NCBI GenBank assembly: GCA_028456385.1
Contig: JALNQF010000001.1
Location: 1,116,001 to 1,180,000 of the forward strand
DNA: 64,000 nucleotides
Direction: 5' to 3'
From: Ophiosphaerella korrae
Lineage: Eukaryota > Ascomycota > Dothideomycetes > Pleosporales > Phaeosphaeriaceae
Part shown: piece by piece, positions 46,779 to 57,165 of the stretch
Position numbering within the stretch: the first letter of the stretch is position 1
Layout of the letters: each line of letters opens with the position of its first letter
Program-made: the position numbers and the translations under genes
Notes under the pieces: model-generated
What the model saw: only the letters and a program-made list of their open reading frames with translations
What the model was told of the DNA's origin: nothing
The model's database searches: none

Positions 46779-49700
46779 ATGGCTTCAACAACTGCGCGTA
46801 TGCGCTTAACTATTGAAGTACTGCCATTCGCGGTAACAAACGCGGATGGTGCGTCACAAGCAGAAGCGTTTCCAACGTTCAAGGGTCGAAAGTTTGCACT
46901 GCCGGTGCGATTGGAAGATAGCTTCAAGAACGTATGGGCCCAGATTGAGCAGCGTTACAAGGAAAACTATTTCAATAGCCAAGAGGCGGCGTAAGTCGAC
47001 CCTTCCTCACACAACCCCGGCACCTACCATTGACACGACCACGCAGAGCTTTCACCATCGGCAAGCTCCAGGACGGCTATGATTGCGACCTTGATCTGCG
47101 CGACACTGTCAGCTCCATCTACGAAAGCGAAACCGACCCTGCCAAGCGTGTAATCAAGGTCGTGCCCTCCTTGATCAACCGCGGCTTCTCCGTCCCTCCC
47201 ACGTCCAACCTACTACCTCCAAACCTGCAAAAACGTGCGCGAGAGATTCACGCAGAACATGCAAAGAAGCGCCAGCGGATAGAACCATCCGAGGGCTTGA
47301 TGCCCGACCAGCCTGTGCCTTCTACAGAACCACAACCGAGGAGAGAAGCCAGCCTCAACCATGTCGACCTACATGGTCCGCGGACGGGTAGCCGTTTAGT
47401 GAGGTCACATACAGGAGACTCACTTGTTTTCGTTCACAATGCTCAAACTGGGCATGCCGAGTTCGCGCCCAGCGTCAAAGCAGAGTCCCCAGAATTCGCC
47501 ATCCCCCCACGTACATCAGTCAGACCAAGCTCGAGCGCGCCTAGGCCCCCAGTGCTATTGGAACAAGATTTATATCAAGAGGAGGGTCCAGTCGAGCCAA
47601 ACAACGCCGTAACCAAAAATACACATCTACATGCCGCAACCCCACTCGCAGAGTGTGACGAAGATGTAGCACTTGAAGAAAATACCGAAGGGCCAGCTAC
47701 ACATTGTGCTCCCCAGCTGACAACACCCCAATTCCAGCATAGTCCGCCTCCTGCTACAGCCAAACGAAGGGATCTATATGACATTCCAAGCTCTCCAGAA
47801 CTCCTGTCCAACAAGACAAAGTTCAAAAAAACATACAGCCGCTCCCCACGTACAGCAGCTACTGTACAGAAGGAAGTGGATCTACTCAACAGCTCGCGAT
47901 TTCTATCCTTGCGTAATCAGCCAAATACTAGTGTGCAGGGGCTAACTTCGACTTTGTTATCCAAGAAAGCCCGCGCTTTTCGAAACCCTGAGGTAGATGA
48001 GATCCAATCCACCTTATATGATGAAGCTGCACCCACACTAGCACAGAGCGGCCGTTCTGAGAGCCCCTCTCACAGTGATTTGACTTCTGCTTTCCTCGAT
48101 AACACTGGCTTGGGACCTGCGCCTATTTCCAATGGGAAGTCAATAAAAAACGTCGATCCAAGTATACAGGCAAGACTAGCTAGATTCAAGCATTTACGAT
48201 CACCAAAAAATGCCCAATCAGCTGAGGTAAACAGTCCGGCAACCAATGGCCAAACCGTAAACACCTCTCAGTCTATTATGCACTCCAAGGACGCTCCAGC
48301 TGGAACCGATAAATCAACATTATTTAAGGATGCTGGAAAATCCTCAGTACAGCCGCCATCGTTCCGAAAAACACTGACAAGGAACCCAAATTCAGGCTCA
48401 TCAAATATCGAAAACTCTACATCAAAAGGCAACGTGAAACAAAAAGGAATCGATTTATCGATGGAGCAGAATATATTTCACCAACCTACTTCTACGCTTC
48501 GATCGTCTAGTAACGAACTTCGTGCGCATGGCAACCATCAAAGTGGACGAGGAACCTCTGCAATCCAAAAGCGAGGCACACCTTTACGAACTGAGATTCC
48601 TCTTCCTTTAAATGTACGGCACCTAAGCAACAATACGCAAAGGCCTTCACAGGCAAATGATGAGGCTCCAACACCTCTGCCGATTCAAACTAACCGACGC
48701 GGCCGTCCTCCAAAAGCGCTCGGAACAGCTTCACCGGCACCTTCGCCAGCCCAAGCTAACCGACGCGGCCGTCCTCCAAAAGCGCTCGGAACAGCTTCAC
48801 CGGCACCTTCGCCAGCCCAAGCTAACCGACGCGGCCGTCCTCCAAAAGCGCTCGGAACAGCTTCACCGGCACCTTCGCCAGCCCAAGCTAACCGACGCGG
48901 CCGTCCTCCAAAAGCGCTCGGAACAGCTTCACCGGCACCTTCGCCAGCCCAAGCTAACCGACGCGGCCGTCCTCCAAAAATCCCAGCACAAATCCCAGCC
49001 GCAGATTCCACATCAACTTTGCCGACAACATCCAGCCAGACTGCAACAGAAACAGAGCCAAGACTTCAGCCATTTTTGGACGAGGCTTTAGTGGGTACAG
49101 ACAACGTTGACGAAGCTGTCGTGATTACTGGTGATGAATCATCATCCCAAAGCTCTGACGACGAAGAGAATGGAAAAACAGATGCTGCAGCTCAGAATTC
49201 AAACGAGCCCGTCGAAAATCTCACGAAGACTTCAGAATTGCTGGATGAGAGTCAGTCCCAACAATTAGCTACCTCGAAGAACAGTGTAACAAAACCACCA
49301 GGCGCTGACGGTGATGAAAATCATCTACCCCAAAAGGCACCTACTAGAAATGATAAATCGGTTGAGTCGGAGAAGACGGACCCATCAGTGATACCTTTGA
49401 ATACGGCGTCCTGGGGTTCTGGCAACATTCAACCAAATCATGTCACAGAGGGGCCCCCAGATGAGCTAAAAATCGATCTACCAACAAATGATTCAACTAG
49501 GATAATATTAGGATCTCAAATAGTTCCAGAGACGGCAGTTGGATCGGAGCCTGAGGCCACCCCTGAACCTGGGAACGAGTCGAGGTCTGGATCAGGAAGT
49601 GTTCCTGCTTCAACACGATCATCGCCTGCAGTATTACGCCGTCCAGCACGCTACTTAAGTCACTCGCCAACGTCAGAGTCATCAGCAAGTGAGGCTGAAC

Positions 49701-50266
49701 TTGAGAAGACATCACCAACACCATCGAAAATTATGTCACCACACTCACCGGCCAAAAATGAAGCGAGCGAAAGCGACTCGTCTGACTCTGAACAGAGCAC
49801 AACAGATGAGGACGAAGATGCCGAAATGCCAGATGCTACAGCAGCCACAGCTTTAGGTACCTTTCCTTCGTCGCCTCCGCGTCTTGAAGAGCCCCCGGTC
49901 TCAACGCTCTTGGTCCCAGAGACGAGCCAGCCTATCATATCTCAGGCGAACCAACAAGTCCGCAAAACCTCGGTTCCGCTTCCAAATAACATCAGCTCAC
50001 AAACACTGGATTCATCACAATCAATATCTGCACACGCCGCTCGTAGAAAACCGGGTTCACGACATGCTGGTTTCCGATCTCTCAGGGAACAACTTACGGA
50101 CGCAAAGACGACGCCTGTAGCAAGCCAAAGAAAGGCTTATGACCCGAGGATGATAGATCTAAGCAAGCTGGCCACAAAAGGAAAGGTCAAGTCTGCCATG
50201 GAGGCTGGACCGAACGACAATGACACAAGTGACGAAGAGAGTAGCAGTAGTAGCGACAGCGATTAA
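46779..50266 (+). CDS. Net1/Dnt1-like nucleolar protein with AT-hook repeats
   Basis: Two exons, 46779-46990 and 47047-50266, join in frame to 1143 aa. The N-terminal 100 residues (MRLTIEVLPFAV, FALPVRLEDSFKNVWAQIEQ, TIGKLQDGYDCDLDL) resemble the conserved N-terminal domain of yeast Net1/Tof2 and fission yeast Dnt1, which bind the Cdc14 phosphatase in the nucleolus. The rest is disordered, rich in Ser, Pro and acidic patches. The middle has five AT-hook cores (NRRGRPPK) spaced 22 residues apart, from a 66-bp DNA repeat. The C-terminus has SGSxHAGFRSLREQL-like and acidic Ser-rich ends. A nucleolar or chromatin role is inferred. Confidence 0.8.
48689..48981 (+). repeat. 66-bp coding minisatellite encoding AT hooks
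   Basis: Four full 66-bp units and a partial fifth, in frame with the Net1/Dnt1-like gene. The units appear identical over their shared length apart from the edges of the array. Each encodes a 22-residue block with the AT-hook core RRGRPPK followed by ALGTASPAPSPAQAN. The array keeps all other frames open, which creates spurious antisense frames. Confidence 0.95.
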
Positions 50267-51483
50267 GCTGGGATTGGATATCATAACAGGCCCGCATGGC
50301 CAGCTGTAACCAAATATACATCTGGACGACATCCTTGGACCAAGTTCTCCCTATATTGAAGGCTGAACTTCCATATTGCAGTTGCATAGCTCCCAGAACC
50401 GAACTTTATGTAGCATTAATATACACTAATTCCCAAAATGGACATCACCTTTGGCAAAGGCAATACCGGTAATTGGTATAAGAAGCACTATCAGCACCCA
50501 GTATAGGTCCAGAGACAGATACAGTTAATGATAGTATGCATCCGAAAAAATTTGTTACCACAGGTAAACTTGTTGGTGTGAACATAGGCTTTAAGGATAT
50601 AACACTAGTAAATATCAGTTTGTAGGTTCTTATGAGCATTGACATGGATACTACCAACACTTAGACTGTCAGTGCAGCCATAGATTTAATTGTGGTAATA
50701 GTTATTAGTTTTACGTCCATTGTGTTACTATCATTCGCGCCAGAAAGTGGAATTTCAGCACACGTCAGGGATTACGAGGAAGACCCAAGGAAAGCTTCTC
50801 TAGTTGTAGGAAAGCCAAGAAATAGCAATCATAGTCCAACTGTTCCATAACAGTAAGTCTTAGTCCTTGCCGTAGACGCCATCTATGTCGCTATTACACT
50901 CACGTCCAACCAGGGTTCAGTCAGAGTGCGGCTCGTGAAAGTAAACTTGAATTTATAGCAAGGTACAAGCGCACCTAATCTTCTAGAAGCTATAATTAAC
51001 TACTACTAAACATATCGATTCTGACATTATTTAGCCCCAAACTTTTGTTTGTACTGCAAGTATGGCGCTTTTGTGCTGTGGAGCAAACGAGGTAACGCGC
51101 TACGTTTCGAACGCCAACACAAGGTTTCGCTTCCCCTCACCCACACACAAAAGAGTTTAGGACCTGGGCTAGTGTGTATCCTCTTGACGACTCCAGAAGT
51201 TCAGCGTTCCGGAGATCACCTAGGCTACAGGGATCGTCGTGCTGCTATACCAATTCCAGATGACCAACGTCGCAGTAAAGTCCAATGCTCACCCCTAGCG
51301 TGCCACATGTCGAAACGAGTCTCTTCCCGGAATCGACTCTGTCCACGGAATGCGCAGTAGACTAAGATTCGGAAACTAGAGGTCCGAAACTGCTTGCTCA
51401 GCATCCTCTTCTGTTTGTGTTGTTGCTACTTATGAACCTATTGCCCCAAAATAAATAACACCATGGTGGCTGCATTTTGAACC
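50267..51483. other. Intergenic region
   Basis: 1.2 kb with the 3' UTR of the AT-hook gene. A 103-codon frame (51049-51360) has no recognised content. Nothing else is supported. Confidence 0.45.
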
Positions 51484-52815
51484 ATGATGGCGTTTAGAGT
51501 AAGATACCATGCAATACCCGCGATGAAGTGTTTCGATTCAAATGAAAGGAAAACGGCAGGCGAGCCAATTAGGGAAGAACCTAAAGCTAAACATGAAAGA
51601 ATGAGATCAGAGGGAATGGATTCAACAGCCGCAGTGCCACAGGAACATAATCGCACATCGGTCACCACATCCACCAAAGTCTCGAAAATACCATCATACC
51701 CAGTGGGCTGCAAGATATCGACTGAGATAATATTCACGTGGCCATCGTTACGAAAACCAACTCAGAATGCGCGGTGTACCTCGGTGGCCGAATTACCAAC
51801 TTCACTTCGTAAAGCAGGTCCAACATCGCCAATCCCGACTCCAATCCTTACGATGCAAGCCGTCTCTAGAACAATATCAAATACATCAGTCATATCAGCA
51901 ACGTCAATTGCACTGCTTGCTGTTGGAGGCGCAAGAATAGAATTTGATCCACTTCCGGGCGTGAATCAAAAAGTCACGGGTCTAGGCACAACGAGGCCCC
52001 AAGCGATAGCTACAAATAAGCTATCAGGGAATTACATGCAAAAACCGGCCATAGATACGGCGGCCGCTGCATCATCAATGGGTCCTGAACCCCGGGCAAC
52101 GTCTATATCCACAGCACCAACAGATGCAAACCTAGCTCAAGTCCTTTTCAGACCAACCAGCCTGTTGACAGCTCAAGAGACCTCAAATGCCGCGCCACCA
52201 TCTCAATTATCAAGCGTCCCATTCATACCAGAATATTCAAAGACGTCATTCCTGACTCTTACAAGGACTAGTCTGGAGGAACAAACATCCGTTGCGCTGA
52301 GCACAGTGATAACCTCATCAGCCACTTCATTACCACAATCAACATTAGCGTTTCCGGCAACCTCAACTATGGCGACTGAAATGACAGCGATTCCAACTAG
52401 TTTGCCGGCAGTCGTTAGTGCCCGGACTAGGCAGATGAGTGGGCTGACTCCGGCGATAAGGGCCTTATTCATCATTTTTGGGGTGTTAGGTCAGTGAAAC
52501 ATGCACACTGTCTTGTATGATCTAACGTTCATAGGCGCTATGACTATTTTAATTGCATTTGCTGTGATATTAATTATAAGATCGAATAGAGAGCGTCGAC
52601 AAGCGGATGATAACTGTTTACATTACACCAGCAATGAAAACCGCGAAGGAAAAGCTTCATTGAGAATTAGCAAAAATTCCTTCTTGACGGATAGTGAGAA
52701 AGCAATCGTGTTGCGAGCCGCCTCGATCAGCGATGAACCAAACGTAGGTCTCACGTTGTCGATCTATCATCGCTCCTTTGCTGACACAAGTCTTGACAGG
52801 CAAATTTCGTCATGA
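51484..52815 (+). CDS. Putative single-pass membrane protein with Ser/Thr-rich domain
   Basis: Two exons, 51484-52489 and 52535-52815, join in frame to 428 aa across a 45-bp intron with a TCTAAC branch site. Splicing fuses ALFIIFGVLG to AMTILIAFAVILII, making one continuous membrane segment. It is followed by a basic stop-transfer (RSNRERR) and a cytoplasmic tail of about 80 residues. The preceding 300 residues are rich in Ser, Thr, Ala and Pro, as in fungal wall-stress sensors. No signal peptide precedes them, so the true start or an upstream exon may be missing, or the gene may be decaying. No family is assigned. Confidence 0.5.
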
Positions 52816-52956
52816 CTGAATCTAAACTTGCTGATATAATCGGCCCATTCATTACGAGATCACGACAAGTGGCATACAAAATAAGCCCTTGACTTGCCTT
52901 TCATGGGCAATCTCGAAACAATGACACGGACTAATAAACCTGCATATATTACCAAC

Positions 52957-52979
52957 TTTTTTTTTTTTTTTTTTTTTTT
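52957..52979. repeat. T23 homopolymer
   Basis: Twenty-three consecutive T. It could be the tail of a minus-strand retroposed sequence, or simple slippage. Confidence 0.85.
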
Positions 52980-53485
52980 ACAGAAGAGCAACTAACTGAT
53001 ACCCCAATTGCTTGAAGCATTGCAATATTATCGATTCGAAACAAAGCGGGGTTTGAAACGCACATGTTATTGAGTGTGGCAGAATGTGCCGTGTGCTATG
53101 ATGCATTCCCAAAACGAAACTGGTTTCGTTCATAATCTCATATTTGTAATTCAAAGAAGAGTAATTGATATTTTCAAAACACTCGGGTGTTTAGAGTCCT
53201 CAAACTTGGATTGGACGCCAACATTCGGGCTACGCAACGTGGCACATTGTCTTGAGTGACGTCGAGATCCACACTTGTGTTCATCCGCACCACGTGCCAC
53301 ATCAACCAATTTTCGACCCCTGATGCTATCACTATTTTCTCAGAGCGGTGCCGCGTAACCACCCAGCAGGTCTTAGGCGGATGCGGACAGCATTCAATTC
53401 GGAACGGTGAAGTGTTTCCTTCTGGGCACGAATGTCACTCCCAACGAGTAAGTCATTTCTTATGCTCTTGGCTTCTTAGTCCACC

Positions 53486-53511
53486 TTTTTTTTTTTTTTT
53501 TTTTTTTTTTT
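53486..53511. repeat. T26 homopolymer
   Basis: Twenty-six consecutive T in the same orientation as the tract at 52957-52979. Confidence 0.85.
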
Positions 53512-54763
53512 GGCATCTGCTATGAAGGCTCTGTTATTTGCCTCTTGTACTTGTAGATATAAGTTTCTTTTTATCTAGTAGTAAAGCGAATAGTCTGCCA
53601 GCTTTGTCCCTTTAAATATGTTCCATGCTGTGCCTAGCTCTCTGAGGTCGTTTCATTTCAGGGGCAATATCGTTTGCGATTTTATCATGGTCGGAGGCTC
53701 CAAAGAAGAGATCTTGTACCGTTCGCTGATCCTTATATCTTTCCAATGTCAAACCTACTTCTATTACCAAATTCCTATTTGGCTTTGATTTTTTGGATCT
53801 CGTTGATATTTATCTGATATACCTCTATATTGTGAGAGACATACCTACCGAGCGATTATATATGTTTCTGAAATTGTGAAAACTGATGTAGAATGATTCC
53901 ATATCACTTCGTTTGAGGTTTAATCGAGCCTAGATCTGGTGGTGGTATAAGTGCTCGGTGCTAGTACGAGAGCTAATAGATATTCAGGTAATGAAACCAT
54001 CGTGTCGCGGGTACATGGTACGCAATTGGTATCGTGAAGAGAAATCGACATCGCGGCATCATATACCTATTTATAAGCGGCACAATTCTTTCTATAATCC
54101 AATTACCTACTCAAATCATAGAGCACGCGGGGTGATAAATCAATTTCTTAGAGTATTACTTGACTTCAAAGGGTTGAGATAAGATCTAGTAAGATCATGC
54201 TCTGTGGCGACTCGACCAAGGTGATGGATAACGAAGTTCATAAACAAGGCTGACAAAAGCCCCACATCCTTCTCATAGCTTGATAAATTCGCTAGATTCT
54301 ATCAAGTTTCTGTCCTTACTCTGCAAGTAAGCGACCACCCCTCCCCACACTACTGTGTAAGTCCGGCCATCGAATCACCCTCGTGCAGGGGCAACAACTT
54401 TCCCAAAGCCGTAATCGTCGATTGCAGCACTAGGACTGACTAAACCTCCTTCTGGGAACTAAACTAGCGTTGCAGCAAAGGCTAGTTGGCTACACCGTTT
54501 GTTGGTGTGCGTTGGATTGATGAGGCGTGAGCAGCAAGGGTAGAAGTAGCGCAGCTCGGCAAGACAGGTGCGTCATGTATGGTTCGCGTACCCGAATCCG
54601 GTCGGGAAAAAGCAATCATAGTAGGCACATGAGATAATGTGAAATATATTGAATCAAGCAGGGGACATGAATCGAACCATTTTTCAGCCTTGTGGATGAG
54701 GGGTGTCAAAATCTAGCAGCTAGATTCGTTTACCATATCTCTTCTTCGCTCTTGGGAGAGTAT

Positions 54764-56321
54764 TCAACCAACTCCACATAATCTTCCATTCTGTGTCTGG
54801 GTCCACCAATCTCCGTCTCGTGCTTCCCAACCTTCGTTTCCCACCACTGTCGTTGCATAAAATACGTCTCTGGGGTCTCACTTTCTCTTAATCTCCAATA
54901 GTTTTTCGTACTGTGTATCGTGGGAACTCCTCTACCATCCAGGCTCAACGATATTTGCCTCGTTCAGATAGCTGCCGCCAAAATCACTCTCAGGCGAGAC
55001 ATGCCGCCACGGCTCTAGCACATCCTCAGTAAGTTTTTTGGCAGCTCCTTTCAATTGTGACTGTGTTGCATTCGCTTCAGCCGCAAGAATTGCCATACCT
55101 ATTGGAATGAGATTGCCGTGTCCTCTGCCTTCAGAAACGCTTTGTCGACATTAGGCGGTTCTGTGGCGCTTGCTGATATCCACCAAATGTACGACCACTC
55201 ATACTGTGGTTTTTAAGCACGGCGAACATGCGGTCAAACTTGGCTATATCCTCCCAATTTCCGCGTAGAAATAAGCGGTTTCCTGGTAAACCTGATGAGC
55301 TTCCCACTTCTTCGTTACCCCAGCTCATATTGTAAGCTAGGTAGAGTGAATCGTGTAATGTAGTCTTCGAGGCGATGGCAACTCCAAGTCTGCACAAGTG
55401 ACTAAACCATGGCATTATAAGCGTATTAAAAGACTCAGTGGTACGGCCAGGAGCCCAAATAAGCATCATCTGAAATTCCAACCGATTGCTGGGGCGCGCC
55501 CAGATGCAAAAGTACGAGTACACGTGTGCGTCTGCAAACTCGGGAAACATCCCAAAACTTTCGCGTACGCTGTCAGAAGACACCCTTTGTAATAGATTCA
55601 CTCTTGTAATTTTCGATGAATTCGATGGTCTTCAGATTGTGCGTCCAAAAACTCAAGGCACCAACACCGAGAGACTTGCCGAGAAAACCAAGCCCTGTGT
55701 TTTTGATAACAAGATGAATATTAGTATTTAGCGCAAAGTTAAGGGCAATTTGAATTTGTGCGACTTTCGAGATGACGACTTCAGCTGGATACGAATTAAT
55801 CTCGCAAGGGGTAGTTGAGTTGATTTGAGGAAGGCATGTTTGACCTTGAAAAACCGGCCACATGGTCGATGTAGGGTCTATCTCACTGTAAGCATGAGTG
55901 GATTGCACGCAGCTCGTGGTTATGAATAAGCATACTACCGACAAAGATCTGACCAGTCTTTTATGATGGCAACACACTTCTGCTCGTCATGATTTCCCCA
56001 ATTGAAGTAATATGGTGAAGCCAATGGCGAGGGCACGATTAAAGCTCCCTTGATGAACATGTTGAGATTGCAGTCGTCCTAAATTTGTGGCAGTGGAAAA
56101 TCATCGTCGGTTGGTTGGGCTCTACATTCTCCATGTCTGTAAGTGTAGCTATAGTTTACAGCATCATCATCAAAGTTGAAGTACGTTTGATGCTCGTTGC
56201 GGAAACTAGCAATATCACAATCGGTAGGTTGCTTTTTCTCCCGGTCAAATAGAAACTGTTGCAGCACAGCAATGAAAATAGCTGCATAGGTGGTAAGAAG
56301 GCAGACGAAGAATTTTGGCAT
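54764..56321 (-). pseudogene. Berberine-bridge-type FAD-linked oxidase, disrupted
   Basis: Remnant of a secreted FAD-linked oxidase (FAD_binding_4 plus BBE domains). The minus strand starts MPKFFVCLLTTYAAIF at 56321, a signal-peptide-like start. Recognisable pieces follow: CEINSYPAEVVISKVAQIQ with NTGLGFLGKS (the usual GHDF motif is altered) and IWTHNLK-like FWTHNLK; then, after a jump at about 55605, MFPEFADAHVYSYFCIW; then SDFGGSYLNEANI; then KLLEIKRK, DPRDVFYATT and WWTQTQNGRLC at the end. Breaks: TAG at 56079-56081, loss of most of the FAD-binding second half, a stop and frame change near 55131, TAG after the NIVEPGW segment and TGA within the KRK-DPRD segment. One old intron (about 55911-55963) still has GT-AG ends. 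Confidence 0.82.
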
Positions 56322-56682
56322 TATTGTTGGATAAGCTGAAAGGATCAGGAATAAAGCCTCAGGGTGGGTCTTCACTCATATCTGTGCTGGCAGAGCCCTA
56401 CCATAACCACTCAGGTGTACGCCGCAGGCCAACATGGATTTTCAACTCGGCCCCAATAGATGGAGGTTGTGTAACAATGGTCATCAGTACGTTGGCCTTA
56501 TTCAGAATACTGAGGAGGTTATGTGGATGCCGGATGCAAGTGAAATACATTGGCCGTAAGCATGTCAGAAAACCCGAGTAAGAGCAACATCGGTGTGAGA
56601 TACAATTTGTGCCTATGGAAATGCCCCTCTCCGTGTTTAGAGGAGAATGGAATTGGCGGGGGAGAGAAGGCAGGGTAAGCGT
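56322..56682. other. Short intergenic region
   Basis: 361 bp between the oxidase remnant and the small membrane protein gene. Nothing supported. Confidence 0.45.
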
Positions 56683-57165
56683 CTAGTTTTTGGCGTAGGG
56701 TGGCAGTTCATCTGCCTGAATGGGTCCCAGCGCTCTTGCCTGTCGAGCCCTCCTCCTCTCTCTGCGTTCCAAGGCCCTGACCACCTCCTTGGCAAGCTTT
56801 CTGCGCTCTTTTCGCTCTGCTTGCTCCTTGGCTTTGGCCATCTCCTCACGGCTCTTGCCCTTCCAACAGCCCTTGAACTCCTTGGCAAACTTTTGGTTGA
56901 ATGTGAGCGCCTTGTCGGCCTCCTCATCGGCCTTGCGCTTGCTGGCCTCCTCCTCGTCGTCTGTGTCGTAAAAGTCCGAGTCCGAGTCGTCAGCACCCTC
57001 GGTTGTGCAGGTGGACTCGAGGGTGATGTAGCCTTGGCTACGCGATTTGTCCCAGGCTTTGGTGCGTGAGTAGGCGGTGCGGCAGGCGACGCTCACGATG
57101 AGCACTATGGGGAATGAAAGGAAGAGCACCATCATACAGGCGGTGATGATAAGATCTTCGTCCAT
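56683..57165 (-). CDS. Small single-pass membrane protein with charged coiled-coil tail
   Basis: Single-exon frame of 160 aa. After a six-residue acidic start comes one membrane segment (about residues 6-27, ITACMMVLFLSFPIVLIVSV), then an acidic linker (DDSDSDFYDTDDEEE) and a long Lys/Arg/Glu-rich helical region (about 75-145), ending PPYAKN. Composition and start context look like a real gene, and a fungal conserved hypothetical is likely. The function is unknown. Confidence 0.7.
   Translation of the reverse strand: MDEDLIITACMMVLFLSFPIVLIVSVACRTAYSRTKAWDKSRSQGYITLESTCTTEGADDSDSDFYDTDDEEEASKRKADEEADKALTFNQKFAKEFKGCWKGKSREEMAKAKEQAERKERRKLAKEVVRALERRERRRARQARALGPIQADELPPYAKN

Larger units (their letters stand above)
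52816..54763. other. AT-rich region with two long T tracts
   Basis: About 1.9 kb without a supported gene. It holds T23 (52957-52979) and T26 (53486-53511) homopolymers about 530 bp apart, and an AT-rich stop-dense part at about 53560-54180. Confidence 0.5.

Noticed and set aside
48657..49091. Repetitive ORFs in other frames over the 66-bp array
   Set aside because: A repeat whose length is a multiple of three stays open in any frame without a stop; only the AT-hook frame is part of a long gene.
54640..54720. B-box-like GAATCGAACC that could mark a tRNA
   Set aside because: No A-box, acceptor stem or cloverleaf could be drawn around it on the minus strand.
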